From contig JAANBB010000176.1 of the NCBI GenBank assembly GCA_014621425.1, positions 1 through 64,000 on the forward strand: a DNA stretch of 64,000 nucleotides, given 5' to 3'. The position numbers and the translations under genes are program-made. Source of the stretch: Cylindrodendrum hubeiense. Lineage: Eukaryota > Ascomycota > Sordariomycetes > Hypocreales > Nectriaceae. Below the pieces are notes generated by a model, which saw only the letters and a program-made list of their open reading frames with translations, was not told where the DNA came from and ran no database searches. Positions 43,468-54,785 of the stretch are shown here, piece after piece (within the stretch, counting starts at the first letter, position 1; every line of letters begins with the position of its first letter).

Positions 43468-43552
43468 CGCCCGAGGAGGGGGTCGAACCCTCAGCCTTGC
43501 GGTGATCACGGTTGTAAAAGCCGCACGCTCTGGCCAATTGAGCTACCCGGGC
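43468..43552 (-). tRNA. tRNA-Lys(TTT) with an 11-nt intron
   Basis: On the minus strand the acceptor arms GCCCGGG and CTCGGGC pair (one G-T), with a D-arm GCTC/GAGC, an anticodon stem TGCGG/CCGCA, and a T-arm GAGGG-TTCGACC-CCCTC. Seven loop bases CTTTTA..A result when an 11-base intron is removed one base 3' of the TTT anticodon, the standard position for nuclear tRNA introns. The internal B box GGTTCGACCCC is present. A T run follows 3' of the gene (43444-43436). It is followed by discriminator G. Confidence 0.9.
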
Positions 43553-44246
43553 TGGATAAGTTGATTTCATGTCATCATGCAGTTCAATAGAAGAAACACC
43601 CAGTACATGCGTTGTTCCCTCTAAGGCCGAGATGTGAGAAGCCTGGGCTTCATTCGGAGTCACTCATCACTCATACATGAACCAACACAGTTAACCCATA
43701 ATATAGGAATGAAACACCGTGTAAACTCTACTGTTAGACTTTTGACAAATATTCAATCCGTGATCCGCTGTCCCCAACATGAAATATGCCACTCATCTCC
43801 TCAACCTCCGCCTTAGTTTGCCTGGTAAGAATCCGGCACCTTCCTAACCTACCTAGACGACAGACAATCCCCAGGTCCTATAAAGCCCGGGAGGTAAAAA
43901 TAATGCAAGTACTTGTCACCAAGCATTTTAATGTATATTTAGGACCTATCTCAACTTTGCATGTACACTGTGAAGTGGGATGTTGATAATCACAGGGTAT
44001 CGCCGAGCTTCATTTATAACCCCGCATTATGTAAGCAGGCGGTCTGAGCTATTTGTCATCTCGGTATTTTGTATTTAAGGATAGGTATAGAATAAACCCG
44101 ATCATTTATGTTGTACTTTCGTCGACTGAAAATGTCTTGTTCTTTTTCCTGTCTCTATAGCTAGGTATCTGTCGCCAACCTTTACCTGTCGAGTTCAAGC
44201 AGAGAAAAAGTATAGGGTTTGTTTTCATCGGCAGTAGTTATCAAAA
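43553..44246. other. intergenic region
   Basis: Upstream of the tRNA and downstream of a regulator gene. Nothing was recognised. Confidence 0.4.
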
Positions 44247-46530
44247 TTAAGTAGGGACTAATCGAGTATCGTGGGATGCTACAACAGACTTCCAGTGTAA
44301 ATTCTCGCAACCAGGCGCCTCCCTCGCACGCCACACTTCCACAACAAAATCATGAACCGTTGAAAACATCCCTATGCCGCTACTTTGAGCATTATTCAGT
44401 AGCCATATCGATAACTCTTCCCTGAGCTCAACGCTAATCGCCTCGCAACCTGCAATAAAACCGGGCCAGCATATCCCAGGTGACGTATCGCCGTACTCTT
44501 GTTTCAGGGATTCATACCGAAACAGCGATTTAGCGGTCTTTTCGACATAATGCTGCAGTACCATCAAGCCCATGTCGCAAACATGGCGATAGAAGTAGAT
44601 GATGAGTGCAGAGTGAAGTGCTTCTGTCAAATCAAATAAAAGAGCAGTACGGCGCTCTGCCTCCCCTTCTCCACCTTGCCTACTAGATGCTGGGCTGGTA
44701 ACGTCTTGTACTTGGCCCTGGGCTTTGAGAACGAATGGATTTTCGTATGCCATTATTGTCTCATCCAGTTCCTTTATCCTAAGCGACATTTGGGCAGTCA
44801 AACCAGAAGTATACCTGAGCTCAGACACCTCATTCCCGAGGGCTGTAGTTTGCCAGACCAGATGAAAGAGATTTTGGGGAATCCCGTAGATTTTCTCCAA
44901 CATGCCTGCAACCTCCAGATCATGGGGCAAGATCGATGTGTTCGTTTCTGGTGCTGGCTTGTCTCCTTGGGGGAATAAAAGACCTTTTCGAGGATCGTGT
45001 TTCCACATGGACGAATATCGACCACCTTCGTGTCCGGAATGCGCGGAATTTACCGAGCTGCATGGGATTCGAAGGTTTGAACTGGGGTGTGCACCCTCTT
45101 CAAATACCCTCATGTACACGTACATTGCGTGCAAAATGACGACCTTTTTCGACTTTTGTGCCTTCTGGATGCCGTACGCATTGATTAGGCGACCGGCATC
45201 AAGGATAAAATATCTCGCCTCTTGCATCTGCCCAGAGAAAACCTATCACAAATGTGAGCTTTGCTCGAAGAAATAAAGACGTGAAAACTCACGCAAGCTG
45301 TCACTAGATTGAGAAATGCCATGAGAATTTCTTTGTACTTGGCCACTTTGGCAGTTCCAGACTTCTTTTGGAGACATGCCTGTAGTCGCTTTTTAGCCAC
45401 GCGAAAGCAGTTGCTTCCGAGCACTGCCAAGTCATCGCCGGCTCCAGGAATCGCAGCCAGCTTGTGGTGCAGATGGTAGGCACTTGTCGAGAGAACAGAC
45501 AAAAGTACGGATACCCTCGCATCGTTTGATCGGCCCATCATGTATAAATCGCTAAAAGCAGCCAACGCACATTTCAGATGCAGCAATACCCACGGTGACT
45601 TGTCGTTTTTCAGAGGCGTAAGACTGCTGACAAGGTCTAATTCGTAGTTTCTTAACAGGAGTTGGACTTGGTGAATGGAGAGTGACATGGTGCTGTCAAG
45701 GACGATTTCCAACTGTGCAGGTTCTTTCAAGAACGTTGCGCTGACGAGTCCCATTGCATCAGGTAGTTCTTCGTCAGGTTTTGACTCTTCCAGTTCTTGA
45801 GGGGCTTCCTCGGGTTCTCCTTCAATCCCATTTTGATTGATGTCTGACAGAGTTGCGCCTGGAAGTCCAACCAAATCTTCAAAGAACGGATATGTTGGCC
45901 ATTGTGGAGAGAGTGGTTCAAACAAATCCCCCAGGTCTCCCCAATTGTCTGTAGCTGAGGTGGATGGGCCAAGAAGGTCATCTTCATTTGGACAAAGCAG
46001 TGGGGTAACCACGGCGTCGAAATTATGGGTTTGAATACTGGTATCTGTGCCGTTTCTTAGCTCGATCACGACCCCTGGTGTCTGTGGTGGCGAGCATGAT
46101 AATGAAAGGTGAAAAACTCCAAATGGTCCAACATTGACAGAGGCGCTCTGGGCTGTGAAATCCTGGGCAGCTTCGTCAACTTCACTGAGTACAACATCTA
46201 TGCTTTTCTCAGATATCTGGTCTATCAAGATGCAACATTCGTTTGTGCGCTGCTCATCTGATCACAGCATTGTTAGTGGTACGGCACGCGAGACGTGAAA
46301 CATGGTGACTGACCACTAAAAATACAATGCCGTCGAAGCACATTCCCGCCTGGTGGAACATCCTGGCGGCTTCCGTCATCATGGCGAGAGAGCCAGATCA
46401 AGTCGTTCGATGTCTCCTGCTCCTTGCAATCTAGGTTTGAGCGCCTGCACGCAGCGCATCTGGGAAGTTGGCGATTGCAGCGAATCTTTCGACTTCGACA
46501 GGCCCCACACGCCTTTTTGCGCAGTTCCAT
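44247..46530 (-). CDS. Zn(II)2Cys6 transcription factor (Arg81/fungal_trans_2-like)
   Basis: Three exons (46530-46314, 46257-45293, 45242-44247) encode 725 residues. Splices read HCIFS|DEQRTNECCIL and LVTAC|VFSGQMQEARYFIL, both in frame. The zinc cluster CGACRSRKIRCNRQLPRC, then AACRRSNLDC, is right at the N-terminus (residues 8-35). The long acidic middle and the C-terminal blocks (LKCALAAFSDLYMMG, ARYFILDAGRLINAYG, ALIIYFYRHVCDMG) match the fungal_trans_2 class that includes Arg81. Its start is 472 bases from that of a divergent ketopantoate-reductase-like gene, and an oxygenase pair lies beyond, so it may control that cluster; this is inferred. Confidence 0.87.
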
Positions 46531-47002
46531 GTCTCCTCAGCAGCCAAGGGGGCCTGGTTGATTGCGGCGACGAAGGCGGTAGGTATGTTGCGATGTGCTT
46601 TCTGGAGTCACTGCTAGTCTGCTAGTCTGCCGGACTGCAAGACTCGGCCTCCAACTTCCTTTTGTGTTTATTTATCTCCACAAAGACACTTATCAACCCC
46701 CGCACTTAGCTTGCCTCGTGACCACCTCCACGCCTATTGCCGGCGTTATCTACCCTTGCAGACATCCGAATCAGGTAATGTTATCCCAGTTTGAGGCGCT
46801 AGATCGATTGGACACAAGCCTGCATCTTACATACCGGCTCATGCTACCCTGTTGCCGAAGCAGAGCCCCCGCCATTCCATGTGTTAGTTTTCCACTGGCT
46901 TAAGAAGCCGTTGGTGTTCTGGCCTCACAAGGAGAACGACGCGTCTGTCAAACTCCCTTTCCTCACGACGCATTATCGCCCCCAATCTCACTACGACTGA
47001 TC
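46531..47002. promoter_or_regulatory. bidirectional promoter, regulator / ketopantoate-reductase-like gene
   Basis: A 472-base divergent spacer. No clear TATA box; nothing else was recognised. Confidence 0.4.
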
Positions 47003-48136
47003 ATGGGACACCAGGACTCAACAAAAAAGCAAGTCCTCCTGCTGGGAAGCGGGGGTGTTGGCACCATTGGCGCCCTCAATCTCGAAGCGGGAGGCCAAGC
47101 GAGTGTAACGGCAGTACTGAGGTCGAATTTCAAAGCCGTCGCCGATAATGGATTCAGCATTAAATCATGCGACCATGGCAGTCTCACTGGATGGAGGCCT
47201 TCTCACAGTACGTATCGCTCGGATAAGGCAGTCTCGTATAATGCTCACAATCTCGGCAGTTGTTGGCCGTGTACCAACCACAACGGAACAAAAGTTTGAC
47301 TACATTGTAGTAACTACTAAAAATGTTCCTGATAGTTCCCCTACTGTGGTGGATCTGATAGCTCCCGCGGTGGTCCCGGGTCGTACAGTCATTGTACTGA
47401 TCCAAAACGGTCTCAACATTGAAAAGCCCATTTTTGAGAAATTCCCCGACAACATTTGCCTTTCTGGCGTCAGTATGATCGGTTCACATGAGGTTTCCCA
47501 TGGCGTCATTGAGCATGAGTACCCCGATGAGCTGATTCTGGGCGCCTTTCACAACCCTCGCTTAGACGAGAAACAAGAAGAGGCGACCGCCAAGCAGTTT
47601 GTCGAGATGTATGCAGCCGGCGGGAAGACAACGTGTACATTTGCCGAAAACGTACCTTACGGCCGATGGCGGAAGCTTATCTACAATGCATGCCTGAACT
47701 CAATATGTGGCTTAACCGGCCTGGACTCGGGCCGTATCAGATTGGCCAATGATGCTGTCGCGACATTGGTCAGGCCGGCAATGGAGGAGATTCGGGCCGC
47801 GGCCGCTGCTGCTGGCGTGCAGTTGGAGGCAGATATCTGTGACTTCATGATCGATCTCGACCCGTTGACAATGTATCTGTCTCCAAGCATGCTGGTTGAT
47901 GTTCAGAAGGTATGAAGCCCGTTCTCCCCTTCCAGAACTTGATCGTTGTTACTGATGCGACACAGGGTAATCTTACCGAAGTGGAAAATCTCGTCGGCGA
48001 GCCCCTACGCACTGGTACTGCATTAGGAGTACCGATGCCTACCTTGTCGGTGGTGTACAATTTGCTCAAGGCTATGCAGTGGCACACAATGGAGAAGAAA
48101 GGCAAGGTCACCATCCCAGCCAGGACGGAGAATTGA
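47003..48136 (+). CDS. ketopantoate reductase (ApbA/PanE)-family NAD(P)-dependent reductase
   Basis: Three exons (47003-47207, 47260-47909, 47966-48136) encode 341 residues. The Rossmann motif VLLLGSGGVGTIGA is at residues 11-24. Further family features are FDYIVVTTKNVPD, VIVLIQNGLNIEKP, the catalytic-Lys region RWRKLIYNACLNSICGLTGLD, and TGTALGVPMPTLSVVYNLLKAMQ at the C-terminus. The classical reaction reduces 2-dehydropantoate to pantoate with NADPH for CoA synthesis. Fungi carry many paralogues, so this one, set among oxygenases and an exporter, may reduce another 2-oxo acid in a specialised pathway. Confidence 0.87.
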
Positions 48137-48531
48137 AGAGGTGTGTAACCAAGGCTTGATAATATTTGCTCGGGTTTGAAGTAAATCATCAATATACGCT
48201 GTATCACCACCCATGCCAGATTCAACATAGTGTCAGTGATAAAGGTTGTCTACACCTTACGGCAATTTGGCGGGAGTATTGAGCAAAGGTGTTAGACATG
48301 TTCTAGTGCCTACACTGGAAGCAAAGGTCCTACATCTAATGTTGGAAGATTGTGGGAAGGAATTTTAGTCTATGATTATTTTCAAACATCACATCTGACG
48401 AGAATGAAGCTTGCTACTCGCAAAAATACCGGACACGAAACATATGGGCATTCATTTATTTAAACAATTGTACTCAATTTGGCTTTGCTCAGCTATCTCA
48501 ACATGATTACACACTCCTTTCTCGGCTGTGA
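48137..48531. other. convergent intergenic region
   Basis: A 395-base AT-rich spacer between two 3' ends; nothing was recognised. Confidence 0.4.
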
Positions 48532-49669
48532 CTATGATCCCCACGCTCGGACAGGTCCTCGATGCTCCACAATCTCACTGTTTGTGATGGTGAGATACTT
48601 CTCCTGCTCTCCAAGGACTTCCTTGACCCGCTTGATATCGGTCTGTTTGTTAGAACGGTAGTTGTCTTCCATTTCAGTGAGCATTCCCTGCAGCCGCGCT
48701 TGTAAAACCTCCATCCTATACTTCGTCCACTGGTAGTACAACTCCGATGGGTCTGAAATGGGTCTGATGGAAGTGAGAACTGAATCGTCCTTGATCAGAG
48801 GATCACGCGGCCTAAAAGATGTGATCATGGTGATGCGCTCCTTCCCACCAAGTGCGGCCAGTGCCTGATGTTGGACGTATCTACCCTGAAGAATAACGGC
48901 AGATCCCTGTACAGTTATCAGTAAAGAGAGAAGCGAAGTGAAACAAAAGCGCATACCATTTGGGGCCCCCGGACTTTAAGGATCTCTCCACTGCCGTTTT
49001 TGAGGGCAGTTTCACCACCCACCATCTCCCTAGCGTCACTCATCATGACGACACACACAAAAGGATAGCTATCGTAGTGCCATTTGGTCACGGGAAGGTT
49101 CTCGTCGTCCTTCTTGCCCACTTTCGACTCATCTTTCTCTGGGCCATGGACAGCAAAATTGAGATTACCAATTTCATAATCGATATTGGTGATGAGGTCT
49201 ACACCAGCGACCTTCGAGATTATTGCCAGGGTTTTTGGGTCCTTCCATGCTTTGGTCATGAAGGGGGCATATCTTGATCGAGGATTTAGTTGATGAGTTT
49301 GTGGGTACATAATCAGGTGTACGGGCAAACTCACTTGGGACAGTGACCTCGAATCTGACAGGCTGCAAATTCGGTACTGTGCAAGCAATTCTCCCAAACT
49401 TCGGTCGTGAAGATCTCGTCTCTCATGATGCCAATCGCTTCCTCGCTGAAGAGAGGGAACGGCTCCGAGCACGCGACATGAGAGATTCCAGCATCTTCGG
49501 GCAAGGAAACGTCCGCTAGGGAGAGCACCTTTGGGCTATCAGAAAAGGCCAAATGCGTGTCTGGGTTAAACTCGGCGCGTGTCGTCGGCGGTGAAGACCT
49601 CATCTGACCTTTGATGATCGGCTTCATTTTGAGGTGTGGGACTGCAGTCGGCAAAAGAACTTCGGTCAT
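48532..49669 (-). CDS. Fe(II)/2-oxoglutarate-dependent dioxygenase-like protein
   Basis: Three exons (49669-49335, 49272-48957, 48906-48532) encode 341 residues. Splices read GHCPK|YAPFMTKAW and VRGPQM|GSAVILQGR in frame. The double-stranded beta-helix iron motif is HYD in KWHYDSYPFVCVVMMSD, with the distal His in VQHQALAALGG and the 2OG-binding Arg in ERITMITSFRPRD. A polar C-terminal helix follows. Such enzymes hydroxylate, desaturate or ring-modify small molecules; the substrate is unknown. A TATATATA (49822-49815) lies about 150 bases upstream. Its promoter is shared with a second, different dioxygenase gene. Confidence 0.85.
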
Positions 49670-50471
49670 GGTGGCGGTTGATCTACGTGATTTAGATAAA
49701 AGGGCTTGATAAAGAACAATCGTGAGTGTGTTCCGAGTACTTGGAACGATAAGAGCTTGGAAGTGTGGGGTGATTGAATTGTCAAGAGAAACCCACCCTC
49801 AGCGTCCCCTATTCTATATATACGTTACCGACATAGGAAACTATGGTGTATCAACACGGGCCAGGCAGCTATATCCCGACGACTGCGCATAGTCTTCGGC
49901 TAGGTGTTTCCTCCGACCTTCTGGAGTATACTAGCCAGTGAGGCTTGAATTAGTCCGGGATCTAGGCAAACTCAAGTAACTTGATATCACCAGCCGGGAC
50001 ATGACTGCCTTGGAACATTATCGTGAATGATCATCTGGGGTCCAGAATGTCACCCCTCCCTGATTAAACAACACGAACTACCGAGTCAGAACGTCGTGGT
50101 CGGGAACTGCCTGCCTTCGGAGTGTGATCGCCCCGTACTATCTAGCGCTTGATAAGCGCGTATCTTGATAGGCTGCACTAAGATCGGTGGCTTTTGGCCA
50201 GTGTGACGAGATTACGCAACAGTTCGGCCGACACCTGCCAGAATAAGAGCGCTATCAGATGTGGGACTAACTTGATACAAGCAATTTAAACGATATACTG
50301 AGCTTCGTTTCTGCATTGACATGGAATTCATCATTCTCATACCTTTGCCCCGGATTCTACGCTGTAATATTACCCGCAGCGGTTAACTTGTGCATTTACC
50401 ACGTTTTTCGAGACACTAATTCCCCTCCCGGTCATCTACGGCACGCTTTACCCCGCAATCTAACCGCAAAA
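49670..50471. promoter_or_regulatory. bidirectional promoter between two dioxygenase genes
   Basis: An 802-base divergent region with TATATATA at 49815-49822 for the minus-strand gene. Several CGG triplets occur, but I saw no clean paired operator. Confidence 0.45.
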
Positions 50472-51448
50472 ATGAACGGGCATCCTGAGCCGATTGATCC
50501 CTCGTACCAACCCTCCACATCTATCACCAAAATTCCAGCAAATGCTCCAATCGAGGAAATCCTCGCCGTCCTCGAAAGAGATGGTGGCGTGATCCTGACT
50601 GATTTCGTTACGGTGGAAGGCCTAGACGCTATTGACGCGGACGTCAAACCGTACCAAAAGGATGTAAAATCCACCGAGAACAGCGCGTTACACATTATCC
50701 CCAAGGAAACACTTGCCGTCCCCGGACTAGTGGGCAAGTCGCCAACGGTTGCCAAAATCTGCGAGTTTCCGGTTTTGGAAAACCTGCGGACATCCATTCT
50801 AAAGGATGACTTCAGTATTATCCGCGAAGATTTTGTGGAGGAGAACACCATCGATCCGCTGTTGAGCATTAGCATAACGCTTCACATAGGATACGGAGCT
50901 CCCCGCCAAAGGCTTCATAGAGACGACAACGTCCATGGTATCCGACATGGGCAGAAGTTCGATCTCTCCAAGGCGAGCCAGTTCGCTTGCTTGATTGCGG
51001 GGACCGACACAACTCGCCAAAATGGCGCAACCATGTTCATCCCGGGGTCTCATAAATGGGACGACAACCGGACTCCGCAGCTGAATGAAATATGCTTTGC
51101 CGGTAAGCCGCACAATCCATCTCTGGCGGACGCTAGCTAACACTGGAGACTCGTTTAGAAATGGAGCAAGGGTCTGCTCTCATTTTCCTTGCCTCTTGCT
51201 ACCATGGTGGCGGACATAATTCCGTTCCAGGCAATGTACGCAAAATCCACGGGCTTTTCTTCGTGAGAGGAACTATGCGCACGGAGGAGAATCAATTTTT
51301 GGCGATTCCACACAGCAAAGCACTCACGATGAGCGATAAAATGCTGTCCCTTCTCGGATATAAGAAGCCTACCACTGTACTGGGTATTGTGGAGAACAAT
51401 GACCCGGCTTTGAACTTGCCAGCCGTTTTGGAAATGGTAAGAGCGTGA
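50472..51448 (+). CDS. PhyH (phytanoyl-CoA dioxygenase)-family oxygenase
   Basis: Two exons (50472-51102 and 51159-51448) encode 306 residues; the splice reads NEICFA|EMEQGSALIF. The ATG at 50472 was chosen because MNGHPEPIDPSY is a typical start and 52 upstream codons look non-coding. The N-terminal block EEILAVLERDGGVILTDF is the family hallmark. The iron ligands are H and D in RLHRDDNVHG and the distal His in CYHGGGHNSVPGNVRK, whose Arg binds 2-oxoglutarate. Fungal members often act in meroterpenoid and alkaloid pathways. It faces another 2OG oxygenase across a shared promoter, which suggests consecutive oxidations of one substrate. Confidence 0.88.
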
Positions 51449-52362
51449 TGTAGCAAAGGTGCTGGGGTGATGCTAAAGCGGTGTTGAATTTGAGATACCT
51501 GTGGTGTTTCACTGGGCGGTAAGCGAACAAATATTAGCCTGAATCTGTTGAATAATAAAGATGTCGCCATTCTACTGTCCCCATTGTGTTAGGGATAGCT
51601 GGTCTACCGGTGCAGAATGCCTCAAAAGGCATTATTGGCTGGTGTGTCAGTCAGGATGTAAGTCCATTAGAGGCGGGCTATCCCTTTTGGGGTATTCCGG
51701 CTGGTATTGAGGCCATTGGATAAGGCCAATTAGTCAGTCATTGAGAGCTGCAGGGTAGGATTGAGGGATTGCTGTCGGTTATATCCAGATCTTCAACCTT
51801 CATGCATCGTCATATACGTTCAGCATTAGGTTTCCTAGCAAGTTCAATTTACGTTATTTTTAGCCCATTCTTGCGGCATTGTATTGTGATCTATTTGATC
51901 AGATGACGCCAATTGATGGCATCGATCAGACTGGTCTGTTTTGTCTATTTTGAGAGTCTTTTATCTACGCCCTTACCGACATTGCGGACACATCGCCTTT
52001 GTGCCGATATCGCCACAGTCACAACACCTACTTTTTGTGGGTTGGTTGTTAGGTATCTGACCGTCCCTGTACCTTTCCCCCACACACTATTTTACATGAA
52101 CCAATGTAAGCTTCGGCTACAATCTCTTCGAAACAAGTTGAATGACTGGATCTAGAATATGAACAGATCCGCTTGCTAGGTCTGTGGCGATGCTGCTCTC
52201 ACAAAACTAAGCCGACCGGGCTCTGACTAGAGATGTAGTAGCCTATGATGCATCCAACCTTACCATCAACCCGAATTCCGAGGGAGCGCAATCCGTAGTG
52301 GCTTAAATGGTAGGTGGCAGTGAGCACAAAAGCCATCGCGCAACAAGTAGCTTTCTATGCTT
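51449..52362. other. convergent intergenic region with a short hairpin
   Basis: A 914-base region with no gene recognised. A perfect small inverted repeat AATGCCT-CAAA-AGGCATT is at 51616-51633; it is too far from either stop to be assigned a role with confidence. Confidence 0.4.
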
Positions 52363-54288
52363 CTACCCTGCCATCCAAGGAGAGTACAAATCCACCTTGA
52401 CGGGTATTTTGTTCTGTACAGACCAATCCAAATAACGCACCGCAAGACTCTTCAAACTCTCGCACCTTCGGATACTCCCTTCGTTGCCATCGGCTGCGCG
52501 GAGAGACTTGCATTCCCGTTCCAGGACGGCAATCGTCAGTTGGAACGGTGCCGCAAGGAAAAAAGGCGCGACGGCCCTGCTCTCCGTAAGTGTGGCATAG
52601 CAGATGACTTGCAGGACCTTGAGCGCATATTTCATGAGCTGGATGCGGTGATGCTCAATTTCCTGCTGTGGGTTAGCGGGGATTCCAGGTGCATTGGCCT
52701 TAGGCATCAAAGTGAGCATATCGCTCAGGAGTAGGCGAAGAGACATGACTATCATCCAATATAACGCGATGGAATGGTACTCCATCATTGTACGGAAAGA
52801 GAAGACAGTGTCGAAATAAAGCTGAAGGTCTCCCCCGTTGATGCTAGACCAAAAATGGCCCGCGACGGGGTCAGCGGCCACATCTTGATGGAGGGACAGC
52901 CACGACGATAGTGAAACTTCACGGATATTTGAGTCCCAATACGCCAATCGCGCTTCATTGCGAGACAAGATGCTTTCAGTTGTGTCGTACAGTTCGATCA
53001 AGATCCGGCCATGGTCTTCGTCGTCCTCTCGGCTTGCAGTTGACATTTTAGTAAGCAGCTGGTCATATTGAGCCATGACGGAAACAATATTAGTGGAATC
53101 CATCATCATAGAATCAGTTGAAATGTAAAGCTCAAAGTCGGTACTGAACTTTGGGCTCTCAGCTTTGTCAAGCACTGATCTCATCTCGATGAGCCATGCC
53201 GATCGGATGGGTGAGCGTTGCCGCCAGTCGTTGTTCGAGAGAAAACTCGGCTGTCTTGCGGACAGCGTCTGTAAAATCTGAAATCACGTCAGCTAGAAGC
53301 CACAGTTGATCTATCATGATGGGCGTACGCACAATATACAGGCGGGAAAATGCGAGCAGCCCAAAATTGGTTTCCGAGTACGCATGATCTGTGCCTCGGA
53401 GATTGATAACAGCCGCTAGGCCGCGGATGTGGTGTTGCCAGTTGCGCGAAGCAGGCGACATTTTCAGCTTGGCTTTTGCGTTAGTGACAATGACAGTGCG
53501 GTGGGGAAGGGCTGAAACATACTTCCCAGAACATCATGACAAGACAGAAGAAGACGAAATGCTGCCAATTCTCTTCAGAAATATCGTAACAATCAGAATC
53601 CCCACGCTTCAATTCGGCCAACCTGACTGACATGGCGTGGATTGCTCTACCGTAGGTGTGAAAGCTCCGCTGCACCGACACGACGTCGGCGTTGGCCATG
53701 CCAAAGTAGGCCTGAGCAAGAGCATCGACGGCAAAGATAACCGGTGTAGTTAATGACGAAGAGTCTTCAGGGCCATCAAGCTCATTGGATGACACCAGGG
53801 AAAAGTAATGGCGGAAGACATCAACGATGAAGGTGGGGGCCTGGAAAGGCCGTGGTCCAAACGAGGCCAGGAAAAAGGCAATGTGGAGTTGCGACCGGTC
53901 TATAGCCAGGCTTGTGTAAAAGACAGGGTCCGTCGGCGTCCTAGAACACCTAAGGGTCCCGGAATGCGAGCTCGGGAGTGCCAGCTGGTTTTTGCTGTCA
54001 GACCTCTTCATCTTGCTGCGTGCCGCGGATGCTACGCCCGGAGCTCGCCATCCCTCGCTCAAGAAGACAAATTCCTCTCGCCGATATCCCCCGCAGACCT
54101 GCTTCCGGTTCCCACAGGCACGGCATGTCGGCCTTCTGCCATCTATAACAAGATTATTAGAACAAACAAAAAGCTATACGTGGCTCGCAAATGGACGGAC
54201 CGCAGCGCGTCTTGCGAGAGACGCAAGTGAGACAGCCCTTCGACCGGGGAACACAAGGTAGAGATTTGTCCGTCCCGCAAATGGGCAT
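52363..54288 (-). CDS. Zn(II)2Cys6 transcription factor
   Basis: Four exons (54288-54201, 54142-53523, 53467-53333, 53277-52363) encode 585 residues. The zinc cluster is split by the first intron: SKGCLTCVSRKTRC|D and then GRRPTCRACGNRKQVCGGY, giving C-x2-C-x6-C-x6-C-x2-C-x6-C. The first exon begins MPICGTDKSLPC at 54288. The body reads TPVIFAVDALAQAYFG, FCLVMMFWE|LKMSPAS, and LLAFSRLYI|ILQTLSARQPS, typical of the large Pezizomycotina regulator class with a DUF3468/fungal_trans_2-like helical domain. It sits 497 bases from the start of a divergent drug-type MFS exporter, a usual arrangement for a cluster-specific regulator. Confidence 0.85.
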
Positions 54289-54785
54289 CGTGCCAGGACG
54301 ACTTTTCGGATTCAAGGGCTGGTTCCGGGTCTCGGCATAGCAATCGTATGTTCAATGGTGATTGAGAGAAAGGAGCGTGTGTTGTAAGAAGGTTGCAGGC
54401 AGATGTTTTGCCAGGTTTCCGTTCAAGGCCCACCTTCGCCTCTGTCACGATCGGAGCTTACGACTGGACGCAGGGTCCATAATGTGTTGGTGGCGTTGGG
54501 CGCTAACCCTCCTTTAGAAAGCAACGCGATCCTTGTCAACGCCTGTAATTGTCATTGGCTGTTGCTCGCTTCACACGGCAGCTTTCCGAGTTATGTCATT
54601 TGGAATTGAACTGTGGATGGGGTTCCAGTAATACATAGCCGTGGAGTACCGGGGCGGCAGCACTCTCCGTCTTTGGATCCTTTACAGACTGTCCTTGGTT
54701 TTCGCTTCACTTGCCATCTTCTCACCGTCAAATCATCCTCCTACAGCTAGCTACAAGCCCATCTCTGATCCCCGACACCATAAAA
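54289..54785. promoter_or_regulatory. bidirectional promoter, regulator / MFS exporter
   Basis: A 497-base divergent spacer. A CCGGGGCGG element near 54650 could bind a Zn2Cys6 factor; no further site was recognised. Confidence 0.4.

Noticed and set aside
51616..51633. Perfect hairpin AATGCCT-CAAA-AGGCATT
   Set aside because: Short, isolated and far from both flanking stops; probably chance or an unrelated 3' structure.
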